Program-made: the position numbers and the translations under genes
The notes under the pieces: model-generated
What the model saw: only the letters and a program-made list of their open reading frames with translations
Told to the model about the DNA's origin: nothing
Databases searched by the model: none
In this document: positions 1-7,192 of the stretch, one piece after another
Numbering within the stretch: position 1 is the stretch's first letter
Layout of the letters: each line of letters begins with the position of its first letter
Origin: a virus
Length of the DNA stretch: 26,932 nucleotides
Reading direction: 5' to 3' (one strand)
Virus record (IMG/VR): IMGVR_UViG_3300017763_000149
Coordinates: 1-26,932 of that record

Positions 1-36
1 GGGACGCTTTATGGCGCTTATGTAGGTGCTACTTAA
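1..36 (+). CDS. C-terminal end of an upstream phage gene (partial)
   Basis: Frame 1 is open from the first base and reads GTLYGAYVGAT, then stops at TAA (34-36). The stop shares its last A with the ATG of the next gene (TAATG), an overlap type seen repeatedly in this window. Only eleven residues are present, so nothing can be said about function. The position suggests a structural or tail gene that starts outside the window. Confidence 0.5.
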   Translation, partial: GTLYGAYVGAT

Positions 37-704
37 TGCTAAGAAGTAGAATGCTCAGAGCGGCGGGTTCAGGTTTTGATTACGAGTCTCCTTACGGCTC
101 TCCTACCGCAACGGTAACAAGTTTCCCTAGCCTACGCGCTGGATTATCTAGCAACAGCCAAGATTTTTGCATGGCCCTTGATACAGAGTTTACGACCCTA
201 AGCGACCGTGGGCTTATTATGGAAGCTGGTGCGAGTAGGGGAATGTCTTGGGGTGTATACGGTGACGGAACAACAGTAAAGATGAGGGCTAGAGCTTACA
301 GCGGGGCGGAAAGCTGGTCTACAAACCGCCCGTCAGCCGCAAAAGTAGAAGTAGTCATTACTCCGTATATAGGGCGTTTTAATACTTTTTATTTAACGGC
401 CGATGTATCTGTTGGCAATATTAAATTATGGGTTCAAGCGGGGGGAAGAGGTAGTACCTCTAATTTAGTTCTACTAGGCACTGGCTCGAGCGATGCCTCC
501 AGCACTAACGTATATGGTGGTGCAGGAGGCGGCTATGGAACATTTCAAGGCAATTTTCCTGATCTTACTAATTTTGTTGCGGGTACTTACAGAGCGCCAT
601 ACCCCACCCCTAGTACGGCAACTTGGTACAAGGAGGTTAGAGAGAGAACAAGGCAAGGGAACGGAATTGGTGGAACTTTTGGTAATACCTTCGACCGCGT
701 TTAA
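36..704 (+). CDS. LamG/concanavalin-like virion surface protein (putative adhesin)
   Basis: This 222-residue protein starts at an ATG overlapping the stop of the preceding frame (TAATG). It has no signal peptide or membrane segment. Residues about 40-200 alternate short beta-strand-like segments with Gly/Ser turns, including LIMEAGASRGMSWGVYGD, a central VEVVITPYIGRF and a late AGTYRAPYPTP. This resembles laminin-G/concanavalin jelly-roll domains found on phage tail and capsid decoration proteins. A role in binding a host or particle surface is inferred from fold type and position. The frame stays open to the window edge, so a longer form cannot be excluded, but the overlap favours this start. 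Confidence 0.6.
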   Translation: MLRSRMLRAAGSGFDYESPYGSPTATVTSFPSLRAGLSSNSQDFCMALDTEFTTLSDRGLIMEAGASRGMSWGVYGDGTTVKMRARAYSGAESWSTNRPSAAKVEVVITPYIGRFNTFYLTADVSVGNIKLWVQAGGRGSTSNLVLLGTGSSDASSTNVYGGAGGGYGTFQGNFPDLTNFVAGTYRAPYPTPSTATWYKEVRERTRQGNGIGGTFGNTFDRV

Positions 705-719
705 GACAAGAGGCTACAA

Positions 720-1211
720 ATGAGTTATGTAAAAATACAAGACGGTACTCCGGTTCGTTATAGTTTTGAGGAGTTACGTTCTGCTAATCCTAATGTTTCT
801 TTTACGTTCCCACCTTCCGCAGAATCTCTTGTTGATTTTGGTGTTTATGTTTTAAACCAAGATGATTACCCAGAAGGTTTTGATGTTGTTCAGGCGGGTA
901 CTATTGAAAACCGTGACGGAGAGTGGTGGCAAACGTGGATAGGACGAGATGCTACACCAGAAGAGTATCGTCCAGAAATGGTTGTAACAATGCGACAAGC
1001 TAGGCTGGCTTTGCTACAGCAAGGGTTGTTGTCTAGCGTTGATGCGGCAATTGCAAGTTTACCAGAGGGTCAGCGAGAGGCCGCAGGTGTAGAGTGGGAA
1101 TATGGCTCTGAAGTAGAGCGCCTGTCTCCCCTCGTTGTAGGTCTTATGCCCGTACTAGGAATGTCAGAAGAAGAGATTGATGCTTTGTTTACGTTGGCTC
1201 AAAGTCTGTAA
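720..1211 (+). CDS. Tail-fibre-associated phage protein
   Basis: This 163-residue protein has a purine-rich ribosome site (AAGAGG, about 708-713) before the ATG. The N-terminal half (about 1-85) is rich in aromatic and acidic residues, with GEWWQTWIGRDATPEEY. The C-terminal half is helical: MRQARLALLQQGLL near residue 92, then GVEWEYGSEVERLSP and ending EEEIDALFTLAQSL. This C-terminal layout, a Q-A-R-L-A-L-L helix, a W-E-x-A/Y-x-x-x-x-R segment and a final ID-x-LF-x-x-A helix, is common in small phage proteins beside tail fibre genes, some annotated as tail assembly chaperones. The assembly role is an inference from family resemblance and neighbours. Confidence 0.6.
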   Translation: MSYVKIQDGTPVRYSFEELRSANPNVSFTFPPSAESLVDFGVYVLNQDDYPEGFDVVQAGTIENRDGEWWQTWIGRDATPEEYRPEMVVTMRQARLALLQQGLLSSVDAAIASLPEGQREAAGVEWEYGSEVERLSPLVVGLMPVLGMSEEEIDALFTLAQSL

Positions 1212-1216
1212 TTAAA

Positions 1217-1324
1217 ATGATAGAGGAAGTATGGTTATGTGGCGCGTTGGCGGTAGCTATAGGGATTGGTTTCTTAGGATTGGTACTTATTTTGTGCGCT
1301 GTGGTGACGCATTATCTCAATTAA
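1217..1324 (+). CDS. Possible one-helix membrane protein overlapping the next gene
   Basis: A 35-codon frame starts at ATG 1217, six bases after the previous stop, and ends at TAA 1322-1324. It has an acidic start (MIEEVW), an unbroken hydrophobic run (ALAVAIGIGFLGLVLILCAVV) of about one membrane span, and the end THYLN. No ribosome site precedes the ATG. Most of it overlaps the gene starting at 1237 in another frame, so one of the two readings in this stretch may be wrong. If real it would be a holin-like or other small inner-membrane protein. The hydrophobic run could also be a by-product of the other frame. Confidence 0.35.
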   Translation: MIEEVWLCGALAVAIGIGFLGLVLILCAVVTHYLN

Positions 1325-1524
1325 TTAATGTAATTATTTTTTTGAGTGACAACCCTAACGAATCTTTGTCTGGAAGAAGCTACCGGCAAAAAAGCAACTG
1401 GTTTTGGGGTAAAATGTATGCCCTAATAAATTGGTTGTTTTTGTGGTTTCACAAAGATCATTGCAAAAAAGCTTACGATGCAGATATAGCTAGAGCATCT
1501 TTACTGCTAAAAAGTGTTGTATAA
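1237..1524 (+). CDS. Small conserved phage protein (unknown function)
   Basis: This 95-residue protein starts at ATG 1237. A good Shine-Dalgarno (AGAGGAAG, 1222-1229) sits at better spacing for this ATG than for the in-frame ATG at 1231. The recognisable part is residues about 25-90: GDALSQLINVIIF, NESLSGRSYR, an aromatic segment WLFLWFHKDHC, then KAYDADIARA. Proteins with this N-E-S-x-SGR-x-YR and DHC-x-x-AY pattern are frequent in phages and prophages near tail or lysis genes, and I know of no assigned activity. The first 20 residues overlap the possible membrane protein at 1217-1324, so the true start could be later, for example GTG 1294. Confidence 0.65.
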   Translation: MWRVGGSYRDWFLRIGTYFVRCGDALSQLINVIIFLSDNPNESLSGRSYRQKSNWFWGKMYALINWLFLWFHKDHCKKAYDADIARASLLLKSVV

Positions 1525-1556
1525 GATGAAATTTTGTTTGAATAGGACCGCATAAC

Positions 1557-2261
1557 GTGTCTTTTGCTTCCGCTAGTTTTTCTGAAGTAGCGTTTTCTAG
1601 CGAAAGCGGAACAACTTCAGCTATTGCGGTAACAGGTGTTGCTGCCACTGGAGCCGTTGGCACTTTAACCGTACTTATTAACGAGTCCTTTGCGGTAACG
1701 GGTATTGCTGCCACGGGTCAAGTAGGATCGGTTACGGCCTCTGGTCAGGCAAATGCTCCGGTAACGGGTATTGCTGCCACTGGTCAAGTGGGATCGGTTA
1801 CGGTCTTTGTTGCGGCGAATGTCTCGGTAACGGGTATTGCTGCCACTGGTCAGGCGGGATCGGCTACGGTCTTTGTTGCGGCGAATGTCTCGGTAACGGG
1901 CATTGCGGCCTCTGGTCAGGTGGGATCGGTTACGGCCTCTGGTCAGGCAAATGTTTCGGTAACGGGCATTGCCGCCACCGGTCAAATTGGAGCAGTGGTT
2001 GCAACGGGAGATGCCATAGTAGTAGTCGAATCTCCTCGGCTAGTTACTTCGGTGGGTGGAGTCTCCGTTTTAACTACAACTAACGTATTGATTACGGGGG
2101 TGTCGGCCACAGGTAGAGTGGGTTCCGTAAACCTAGAAATTTGGAATGAACTTATACCTTCTCAAGGACCAAATTGGACAGAGGTTACCGGCCCAGTTTC
2201 TCCCGTTTGGAATGAAATCACACCTTCGCAAGGCCCAGATTGGGTAGAGATTGCGGCATAA
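1557..2261 (+). CDS. Repeat-rich fibre-type virion protein
   Basis: This 234-residue protein starts at GTG 1557. Most of it is a 22-residue repeat whose core is VTGIAATGQVGSVT, in six clear copies beginning at nucleotides 1629, 1695, 1761, 1827, 1893 and 1959. A degenerate unit follows near 2025 and a divergent one (ITGVSATGRVGSVN) at 2091, still in register. The C-terminus has a second short repeat: WNELIPSQGPNW and WNEITPSQGPDW, each followed by an acidic turn. Gly/Thr/Val-rich beta repeats like these are typical of elongated phage fibres or surface proteins of marine phages. The neighbouring gene also carries VTG-type repeats. No enzyme motif is visible. Confidence 0.7.
   Translation: MSFASASFSEVAFSSESGTTSAIAVTGVAATGAVGTLTVLINESFAVTGIAATGQVGSVTASGQANAPVTGIAATGQVGSVTVFVAANVSVTGIAATGQAGSATVFVAANVSVTGIAASGQVGSVTASGQANVSVTGIAATGQIGAVVATGDAIVVVESPRLVTSVGGVSVLTTTNVLITGVSATGRVGSVNLEIWNELIPSQGPNWTEVTGPVSPVWNEITPSQGPDWVEIAA
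1629..2156 (+). repeat. 66-nt tandem coding repeat, about 8 units
   Basis: The start of the repeat core (GTAACGGG or close variants) recurs every 66 bases from 1629 to 1959, and the register persists to 2091. Copies at 1695-1959 are nearly identical at DNA level, including third codon positions. The linker between cores exists in two versions, one encoding ASGQAN and one VFVAAN, arranged A-B-B-A over the copies starting at 1695, 1761, 1827 and 1893. This suggests recombination between units. Confidence 0.85.
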
Positions 2262-2270
2262 GAGGTCATT

Positions 2271-3233
2271 ATGGCAAGTACCGGAACAACAAATCTTGGA
2301 ATAGAAAAACCCGCCACTGGGGACAGGTCTGGTACGTGGGGTACTATGACCAACACCAACATGGATTTAATTGATCAGGCGGTTGCGGGAATAGCTCAAA
2401 TTGCTATTTCTTCTCCGGCAACCGTAGTTTCTCCCCATGACATAAACATCACGGACTTTACGGTTAGCGACGGCAGAAATAAGTTTATTGAGTTTACCAG
2501 CGCCCCTTCAGCCGCTACCGCCTACGTCCGCTTAACCCCCGATAATGCTGAAAAAATAGGTTATTTCCGAAACAGCACCGGGCAGACGGTGATCTTGTTT
2601 CAAGGAACATATAACGCCAGTAACGATCTGGAAATCCCAGATGGAAAAGATGTTGTTGTTAAATTTAGCGGCATCGGCACTGCTTCCACCGTAACTAACC
2701 TCTTCACAGACTTGGTGGCGGGGAATATTACGGCCCCTGTCACGGGTAATGTCGTGGGTAATGTCACGGGTAACCTTACCGGCAACGTAACGGGTAACGT
2801 CACGGGTGCCCTAACGGGGAATGTGACAGGTAACCTTACCGGCAACGTAACGGGTAACGTCACTTCTACCGGTTCATCTTCTTTTTCTAGTGTCACCCTA
2901 AGCGGAGGCACCATTAACAACATGCAGATTGGCGCTTCGACAGCCGCCGCAGGAACATTTACCGGGATTACTGTAACAGGAACCGCCACCTTAGCCACGG
3001 CAAACATAGACGCAGGGGATATTGATGGTACAACCGTAGGGGGTACTACGCCGGGTGCGGGAACATTTACAACGCTACAAACCACCGGGGATAATGTTCT
3101 AATTCAAACTTCGCAAACGCCCGCTAGTGCAAGCGCGTCAGGGACGGCGGGCGAAATAGCGTGGGACACAAATTACATTTATGTTTGCGTTGCCACCAAT
3201 ACTTGGAAACGAGTTCTAATATCTACTTGGTGA
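2271..3233 (+). CDS. Tail fibre-like protein with VTGN repeats
   Basis: This 320-residue protein starts at an ATG nine bases after the previous stop, behind a GAGGT ribosome site. The N-terminus (TTNLGIEKPATGDRSGTWGT, then NMDLIDQAVAGI) is a common opening of phage tail fibre proteins, probably for virion attachment. Residues about 155-200 are a four-residue repeat, VTGN/LTGN, that would form a regular beta-solenoid or fibrous shaft. The C-terminus (SGTAGEIAWDTNYIYVCVA, then WKRV) is the short beta motif often found at the tips of phage fibres. It lies between another repeat fibre and the DNA stabilisation protein, which fits a tail-end appendage. Confidence 0.75.
   Translation: MASTGTTNLGIEKPATGDRSGTWGTMTNTNMDLIDQAVAGIAQIAISSPATVVSPHDINITDFTVSDGRNKFIEFTSAPSAATAYVRLTPDNAEKIGYFRNSTGQTVILFQGTYNASNDLEIPDGKDVVVKFSGIGTASTVTNLFTDLVAGNITAPVTGNVVGNVTGNLTGNVTGNVTGALTGNVTGNLTGNVTGNVTSTGSSSFSSVTLSGGTINNMQIGASTAAAGTFTGITVTGTATLATANIDAGDIDGTTVGGTTPGAGTFTTLQTTGDNVLIQTSQTPASASASGTAGEIAWDTNYIYVCVATNTWKRVLISTW
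2769..2863 (+). repeat. 60-nt spaced duplication in the VTGN shaft
   Basis: A 35-base stretch at 2769-2803 recurs without change at 2829-2863, exactly 60 bases later. It encodes part of the VTGNLTGNVTGNVT shaft. Inside it is a 12-base sub-period (one VTGN unit). Identity at silent positions points to recent duplication or slippage. Confidence 0.8.
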
Positions 3234-3239
3234 TTAAAT

Positions 3240-5123
3240 ATGCCGTTAAGTAAATTACAATTTCGCCCCGGCATTAACCGAGAGACGACCTCTTATGCAA
3301 ACGAAGGAGGTTGGTTTGACGGGGACAAAATACGTTTTCGTTACGGAGTTCCCGAAAAAATAGGCGGGTGGGCCGTGGCAACAGAAAACACGTTTTTAGG
3401 AACGTGTAGGGCGTTAAAGCCCTTTGTTTCTTTAGACGGCACCGTATTTATGGGCGTAGGAACTCACCTCAAATATTATATTGAGGAAGGTGGGGAGTAT
3501 TACGACATTACGCCTATTCGGGTCACCGCAGCGGCGGGAGACACTACGTTTACTGCGACAACTGGAAGTTCGATTATTACCGTAACGGATGTGCCTTCGG
3601 GAGGAAGAGTTCCCACGGGAAGAGGAGCGGTGGCAGGGGATTTTGTTACTTTCTCGGGCGCAGTTGCCTTGGGTCCAAAAGTTGCTGCCAGCGTGTTAAA
3701 TCAAGAATATCAAATACTGTCCGTGGTTAGCGAAACGCAATTTACTATTTTGATCGGGACCACGGCCACTTCGGCAGATACCGGTAACGGAGGGACTTCT
3801 ACGGTTGCCGTTTATCAAATTAACACGGGCTTGGACACTTCTGTGGTGGGAACCGGTTGGGGAACAGGCGAATGGGGTCGAGATACGTGGGGCTCTTCTT
3901 TGGCCACTGCGGCATCAACCACTCTTCGTATCTGGACTCATGACAATTTTGGCGAAGACTTAATAATAAACGTTCGCAATGCGGGCATTTATTATTGGGA
4001 TAAGACCTCGGGCGTTTCTTCACGGGCCACGGCCCTTTCTGATTTGTCTACAGACAGTACGACTCCCACGATTGCTAAACAAGTTTTGGTATCGGACGTA
4101 GATCGGCACGTTATTGCGTTTGGTTGCGACCCAGAAAACGCCATCGGCACACAAGATCCTTTGTTAATTAGGTTTAGTGACCAAGAAAACCCCTTGGTGT
4201 GGCAAACATTGGCTACTAATACCGCAGGCGATTTGGTGATTGGTTCTGGGTCAGAGATTGTCACGGCGGTAGAAACACGGCAACAAATCCTTGTGTTTAC
4301 CGATGTTTCTCTTCATGCCATGCAATTTTTAGGGCCCCCGTTTACTTTTGGCATTAACCTTATTTCTGAAAACACTACCATTATGTCCCCATTAGCCGCA
4401 AAAGCGCACGATGATGCGGTGTATTGGATGGGATATGAAGATTTTTACGTTTTCAGAGGACAAGTGCAAAAGATACCTTGTTCGGTTCGGTCCTATGTTT
4501 TTGATGATTTTAATCGAAGTCAAAAAGAAAAAGTTTTTGCTGCGTTAAATTCCTCGTTTAGTGAAATTTGGTGGTTTTACCCCTCGGTGGACTCTAACGA
4601 AATTGATCGATACGTAGTGTATAACTATCAAGAGCAGGCGTGGTATTACGGGACTTTGGTTCGTACCGCGTGGGTTGACCGAGGCATCAGCGATTTTCCT
4701 ATTTCAACCTTTATTGACGGCAAACAATATTTTCAAGAGCTTGGTTTAGACGACACCACAACAAACCCGGTGACCGCGATTAACGCGTATATTGAGTCAA
4801 GTCAAATGGACCTTGGGGAAGGAGATCAGTTTTCGTTTATTCGCAGACTTATTCCAGACATTACCTTTGAAAATTCTACAACGTCATTTCCTACAGCAAC
4901 TTTTACCACTAAGGTTAGGGACTTTCCCGGCGCTAATTATGATTCTGAGGATGACGCTTCCGTAACCAGAACGGCCACCAGCCCCGTAGAGCAGTTTACT
5001 AATCAAGTGCATTTGCGCCTAAGAGGGCGCAGTTTTGCTATAAAAGTGGCGTCCAACCAAACAGAAACACAATGGCGCTTAGGTGCCCCACGCCTAGACA
5101 TTAGGCCGGACGGCAAACGATGA
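3240..5123 (+). CDS. P22 gp10-like packaged DNA stabilisation protein
   Basis: This 627-residue protein opens with the hallmark of the phage stabilisation family: FRPGINRETTSYANEGGWFD, then DKIRFRYGVPEKIGGW. Later conserved parts include SEIVTAVETRQQILVFTD, YWMGYEDFYVFRG and VVYNYQEQAWYYGT. In P22, gp10 forms part of the head-tail neck that closes the portal after packaging. Here it is longer than P22 gp10 (about 470 residues), as in many environmental podoviruses. An insertion around residues 90-200 (Thr/Gly-rich, beta-like) may account for the extra length. The next gene starts inside its stop codon (ATGA), which suggests coupled translation. It is the strongest family marker for the structural half. 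Confidence 0.85.
   Translation: MPLSKLQFRPGINRETTSYANEGGWFDGDKIRFRYGVPEKIGGWAVATENTFLGTCRALKPFVSLDGTVFMGVGTHLKYYIEEGGEYYDITPIRVTAAAGDTTFTATTGSSIITVTDVPSGGRVPTGRGAVAGDFVTFSGAVALGPKVAASVLNQEYQILSVVSETQFTILIGTTATSADTGNGGTSTVAVYQINTGLDTSVVGTGWGTGEWGRDTWGSSLATAASTTLRIWTHDNFGEDLIINVRNAGIYYWDKTSGVSSRATALSDLSTDSTTPTIAKQVLVSDVDRHVIAFGCDPENAIGTQDPLLIRFSDQENPLVWQTLATNTAGDLVIGSGSEIVTAVETRQQILVFTDVSLHAMQFLGPPFTFGINLISENTTIMSPLAAKAHDDAVYWMGYEDFYVFRGQVQKIPCSVRSYVFDDFNRSQKEKVFAALNSSFSEIWWFYPSVDSNEIDRYVVYNYQEQAWYYGTLVRTAWVDRGISDFPISTFIDGKQYFQELGLDDTTTNPVTAINAYIESSQMDLGEGDQFSFIRRLIPDITFENSTTSFPTATFTTKVRDFPGANYDSEDDASVTRTATSPVEQFTNQVHLRLRGRSFAIKVASNQTETQWRLGAPRLDIRPDGKR
4020..4032 (+). repeat. YCACGGN tandem motif, copy 1 (in stabilisation protein gene)
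   Basis: The sequence TCACGGGCCACGG lies in frame as TCA CGG GCC ACG G (Ser-Arg-Ala-Thr), the same codon register as the other coding copies of this motif in the window. Confidence 0.5.
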
Positions 5124-5419
5124 GCAACAGACGGCTTGTATTACCTCAATTTCCTACTGCGCCGCTGGAGTACGACGTTCGGTATATGGCCGAAGTGGTT
5201 CGTTCTTTTTCCGTGTTTCTTCAGCAATTCAAGAATCCCGGTGATGCACGGCACACGGCCCTTACGTTGACGAATTTGCAAGAAAATGATTTTAACCTTG
5301 AAATAGGGGCTGTTTTTCAAGTGGACGGGGATTTAAAAATTGTACTGACATATAAGCCGCACCCTGTCGGAGTTTTGGGTACGGGGTCCGCTGGCTCGGT
5401 AACGGTGTCAACCCCATAG
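5120..5419 (+). CDS. Small virion-cluster protein (unknown function)
   Basis: This 99-residue protein starts within the stop of the stabilisation protein gene (ATGA at 5120-5123). The N-terminal half (RRLVLPQFPTAPLEYDVRYMAEVVRSFSVFLQQFKNP) looks like a short strand plus helix. The C-terminus, GVLGTGSAGSVTVS, resembles one unit of the VTGIAATGQVGSVT repeat in the fibre gene at 1557-2261, so the two may share a structural element. I do not recognise a functional family. The tight overlap suggests a partner of the stabilisation or tail complex. Confidence 0.65.
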   Translation: MSNRRLVLPQFPTAPLEYDVRYMAEVVRSFSVFLQQFKNPGDARHTALTLTNLQENDFNLEIGAVFQVDGDLKIVLTYKPHPVGVLGTGSAGSVTVSTP

Positions 5420-5420
5420 A

Positions 5421-5449
5421 TAGATTGAAAACAAGGGGTTTGATACAAT
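5421..5449 (+). promoter_or_regulatory. Possible extended -10 promoter before internal virion genes
   Basis: In the 54-base gap before the gene at 5474, TACAAT (5444-5449) is preceded by TG with one base between, an extended -10 arrangement. A poor -35 candidate, TAGATT (5421-5426), is 17 bases upstream. A loose inverted repeat (AACCCC and GGGGTT) spans the same gap. Confidence 0.35.
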
Positions 5450-5473
5450 AACGCATTATTATGGGATGAATAC

Positions 5474-7192
5474 ATGAACGCAACCGCTGTGCAACAACCT
5501 TACGAGGTTCCAGAAGGTGGGTTAGCGTCGTTTTTGACAGCGGCCTCGGGGTCTTGGTCGGACGATGCTTTATCCGGCATTGATTACGAGATTATTCGCC
5601 CTGCCGCCAATGAATTGGCGGAGTTTGGTCGTGAAGGGGACAACCGAATTGCGCACGTTGCGGACGGTGAAACCGTCATTCCCATGGAGGTTTTTGAGGA
5701 AGACCCCGCGCTGAAAGAGGCGTTGTTTGGTCGTATGCGAGAGATGGGTATTGACCCTGAACGGTATGTGGTAGGCAACGAGCTAAACAGCATTAACCCG
5801 GTCACGGGTCAGCCTGAGTTTTTCCTCAAAAAGCTTTTTAAGGGCATTAAAAAAGCCGTTAAAGGCGTAGTTAAAGTATTTAAGAAGATTGCACCGATTG
5901 TTCTTTCGGTAGGCCTAAACTTCTTGTTCCCCGGCCTTGGGGCCATTGCGTCAGGTGCGCTAGGTAGCGGCATCGGCACTTTGGTTCAAGGCGGAAACCT
6001 TAAAGACGCCTTCAAAGCGGCGCTAATTGGCGGTGCCGTGGGCGGTATTTCGTCGGGCATTGGTAGCGTCATGAAGGGCGGTGAATTTATGGCGGGAGTT
6101 AAGGGCGGCTTGCCTACGGGCATGGGCGGGGGTGTTAATCCCACGCTTCCCGGACCTAGCGACTTAACCTCTAAAATTTCAGAAGGTGTTCCCGACTACG
6201 TGGCTCCGGCTACTCCGGGCCCTGAAATCATGCCGCCCATGCCCGGTGCGGACAACGTCATGGCGGCGGCTAAAGAAGGTATGGCGGGAGCAACAACTCA
6301 ACCAGATATCTTAGGTCAGTTACAGTCCGGTCAATTTACTACGGATGCGAGTGGTGCCATTGTTAGAAAAACCGCACAACCAGATATCTTAGGTCAGTTA
6401 CAGTCCGGTCAATTTACTACGGATGCGAGTGGCACTATTGTTCCCAAAGAATCTTTAATGCAAGGGACAGAAACCGCCACCACGGGGGCCACAGAAGCCG
6501 CCACCACTGGGGCTACATCCCCCGCTCAAGATGCCCTGATTACTTCGGCTAGATCGCCCACAAGCTTTTTTGACAAGATTAAGCAAGGAGACTTTGTTGA
6601 TGCTTTTAAAGGCCAACGCGCGGTAACAAAAGAGCAAGTAATGGATGCATTGCTTTCTGACGCGAATGAAACGTTGGTCAGCGCCGCAGGCAAAGAGGGG
6701 ATGCTTGAAGCACTAAACGCGAAAGCTAACCTTATATTAAGCAACATGCCGCAGCCCGGAATGCTAGCAAAGTATGGCCCCATGGCGGGGCTAGGGTTGG
6801 CTGGAATAGGGCTGGCCGGGGGCTTTAAAGCTCAACCAATGCCCGAGCCTTACGACTTTTTTGGCGGCATGACACGCGAGGACTACATCCGAATGTACCC
6901 AGAGCGATACGGGTACACTCCAATTGGACGGGATGAGCAAGGTAATCTTCTTCCAAGCCGCTCCGTAGCTGCTGCAAATGGTGGAGACATAAGTAGTTTC
7001 CCGCGAAAAACCGGCCCGATTCGGGGGCCCGGAACAGAAACTTCCGACGATATCCCCGCAATGCTCTCTGACGGTGAGTTTGTCATGACAGCACGAGCCG
7101 TTCGTGGCGCAGGGAACGGTAGCCGTAAAGAGGGAATGAACAGAATGTATCAAATGATGAAAAACTTTGAGGGGAGCGCCGCTCGTGGCTGA
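5474..7192 (+). CDS. Internal virion / DNA-ejection protein (putative)
   Basis: This 572-residue protein has three zones. Residues 1-110 are acidic and contain AHVADGETVIPMEVF and GIDPERYVVGNELNSINP. Residues about 116-139 are strikingly Lys-rich and amphipathic (KKLFKGIKKAVKG and onward). They run directly into a hydrophobic, Gly-rich stretch (IVLSVGLNFLFPGLGAIASG) able to span a membrane. The middle has a perfect internal duplication (see repeat). The C-terminus, GPIRGPGTETSDDIPAML then SDGEFVMTARAVRGAGNG, is a motif common in large virion proteins of marine podoviruses. The make-up suggests a protein packed in the head and delivered to the host envelope, but this is inferred. The following gene overlaps its last codons. 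Confidence 0.65.
   Translation: MNATAVQQPYEVPEGGLASFLTAASGSWSDDALSGIDYEIIRPAANELAEFGREGDNRIAHVADGETVIPMEVFEEDPALKEALFGRMREMGIDPERYVVGNELNSINPVTGQPEFFLKKLFKGIKKAVKGVVKVFKKIAPIVLSVGLNFLFPGLGAIASGALGSGIGTLVQGGNLKDAFKAALIGGAVGGISSGIGSVMKGGEFMAGVKGGLPTGMGGGVNPTLPGPSDLTSKISEGVPDYVAPATPGPEIMPPMPGADNVMAAAKEGMAGATTQPDILGQLQSGQFTTDASGAIVRKTAQPDILGQLQSGQFTTDASGTIVPKESLMQGTETATTGATEAATTGATSPAQDALITSARSPTSFFDKIKQGDFVDAFKGQRAVTKEQVMDALLSDANETLVSAAGKEGMLEALNAKANLILSNMPQPGMLAKYGPMAGLGLAGIGLAGGFKAQPMPEPYDFFGGMTREDYIRMYPERYGYTPIGRDEQGNLLPSRSVAAANGGDISSFPRKTGPIRGPGTETSDDIPAMLSDGEFVMTARAVRGAGNGSRKEGMNRMYQMMKNFEGSAARG
6299..6432 (+). repeat. 78-nt tandem duplication with 56-nt perfect identity
   Basis: Bases 6299-6354 recur unchanged at 6377-6432, a period of 78 bases or 26 codons. 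Both copies encode QPDILGQLQSGQFTTDASG. The flanking bases of the unit are similar but diverged. Perfect identity at silent sites implies a recent event. Confidence 0.9.

Noticed and set aside
1525-1554. Nine-codon ORF before the repeat fibre gene
   Set aside because: Too short to support and no separate ribosome site or conservation evidence.
1629-2156. Regular repeats resembling a CRISPR array
   Set aside because: The 66-base period is a multiple of three, fully translated in one frame, and the units between cores are not unique spacers.
7167-7184. TTG start at 7167 for the Gln-rich virion protein
   Set aside because: GTG 7185 has a GAGGGGAG site at good spacing; the earlier TTG lies on that site.
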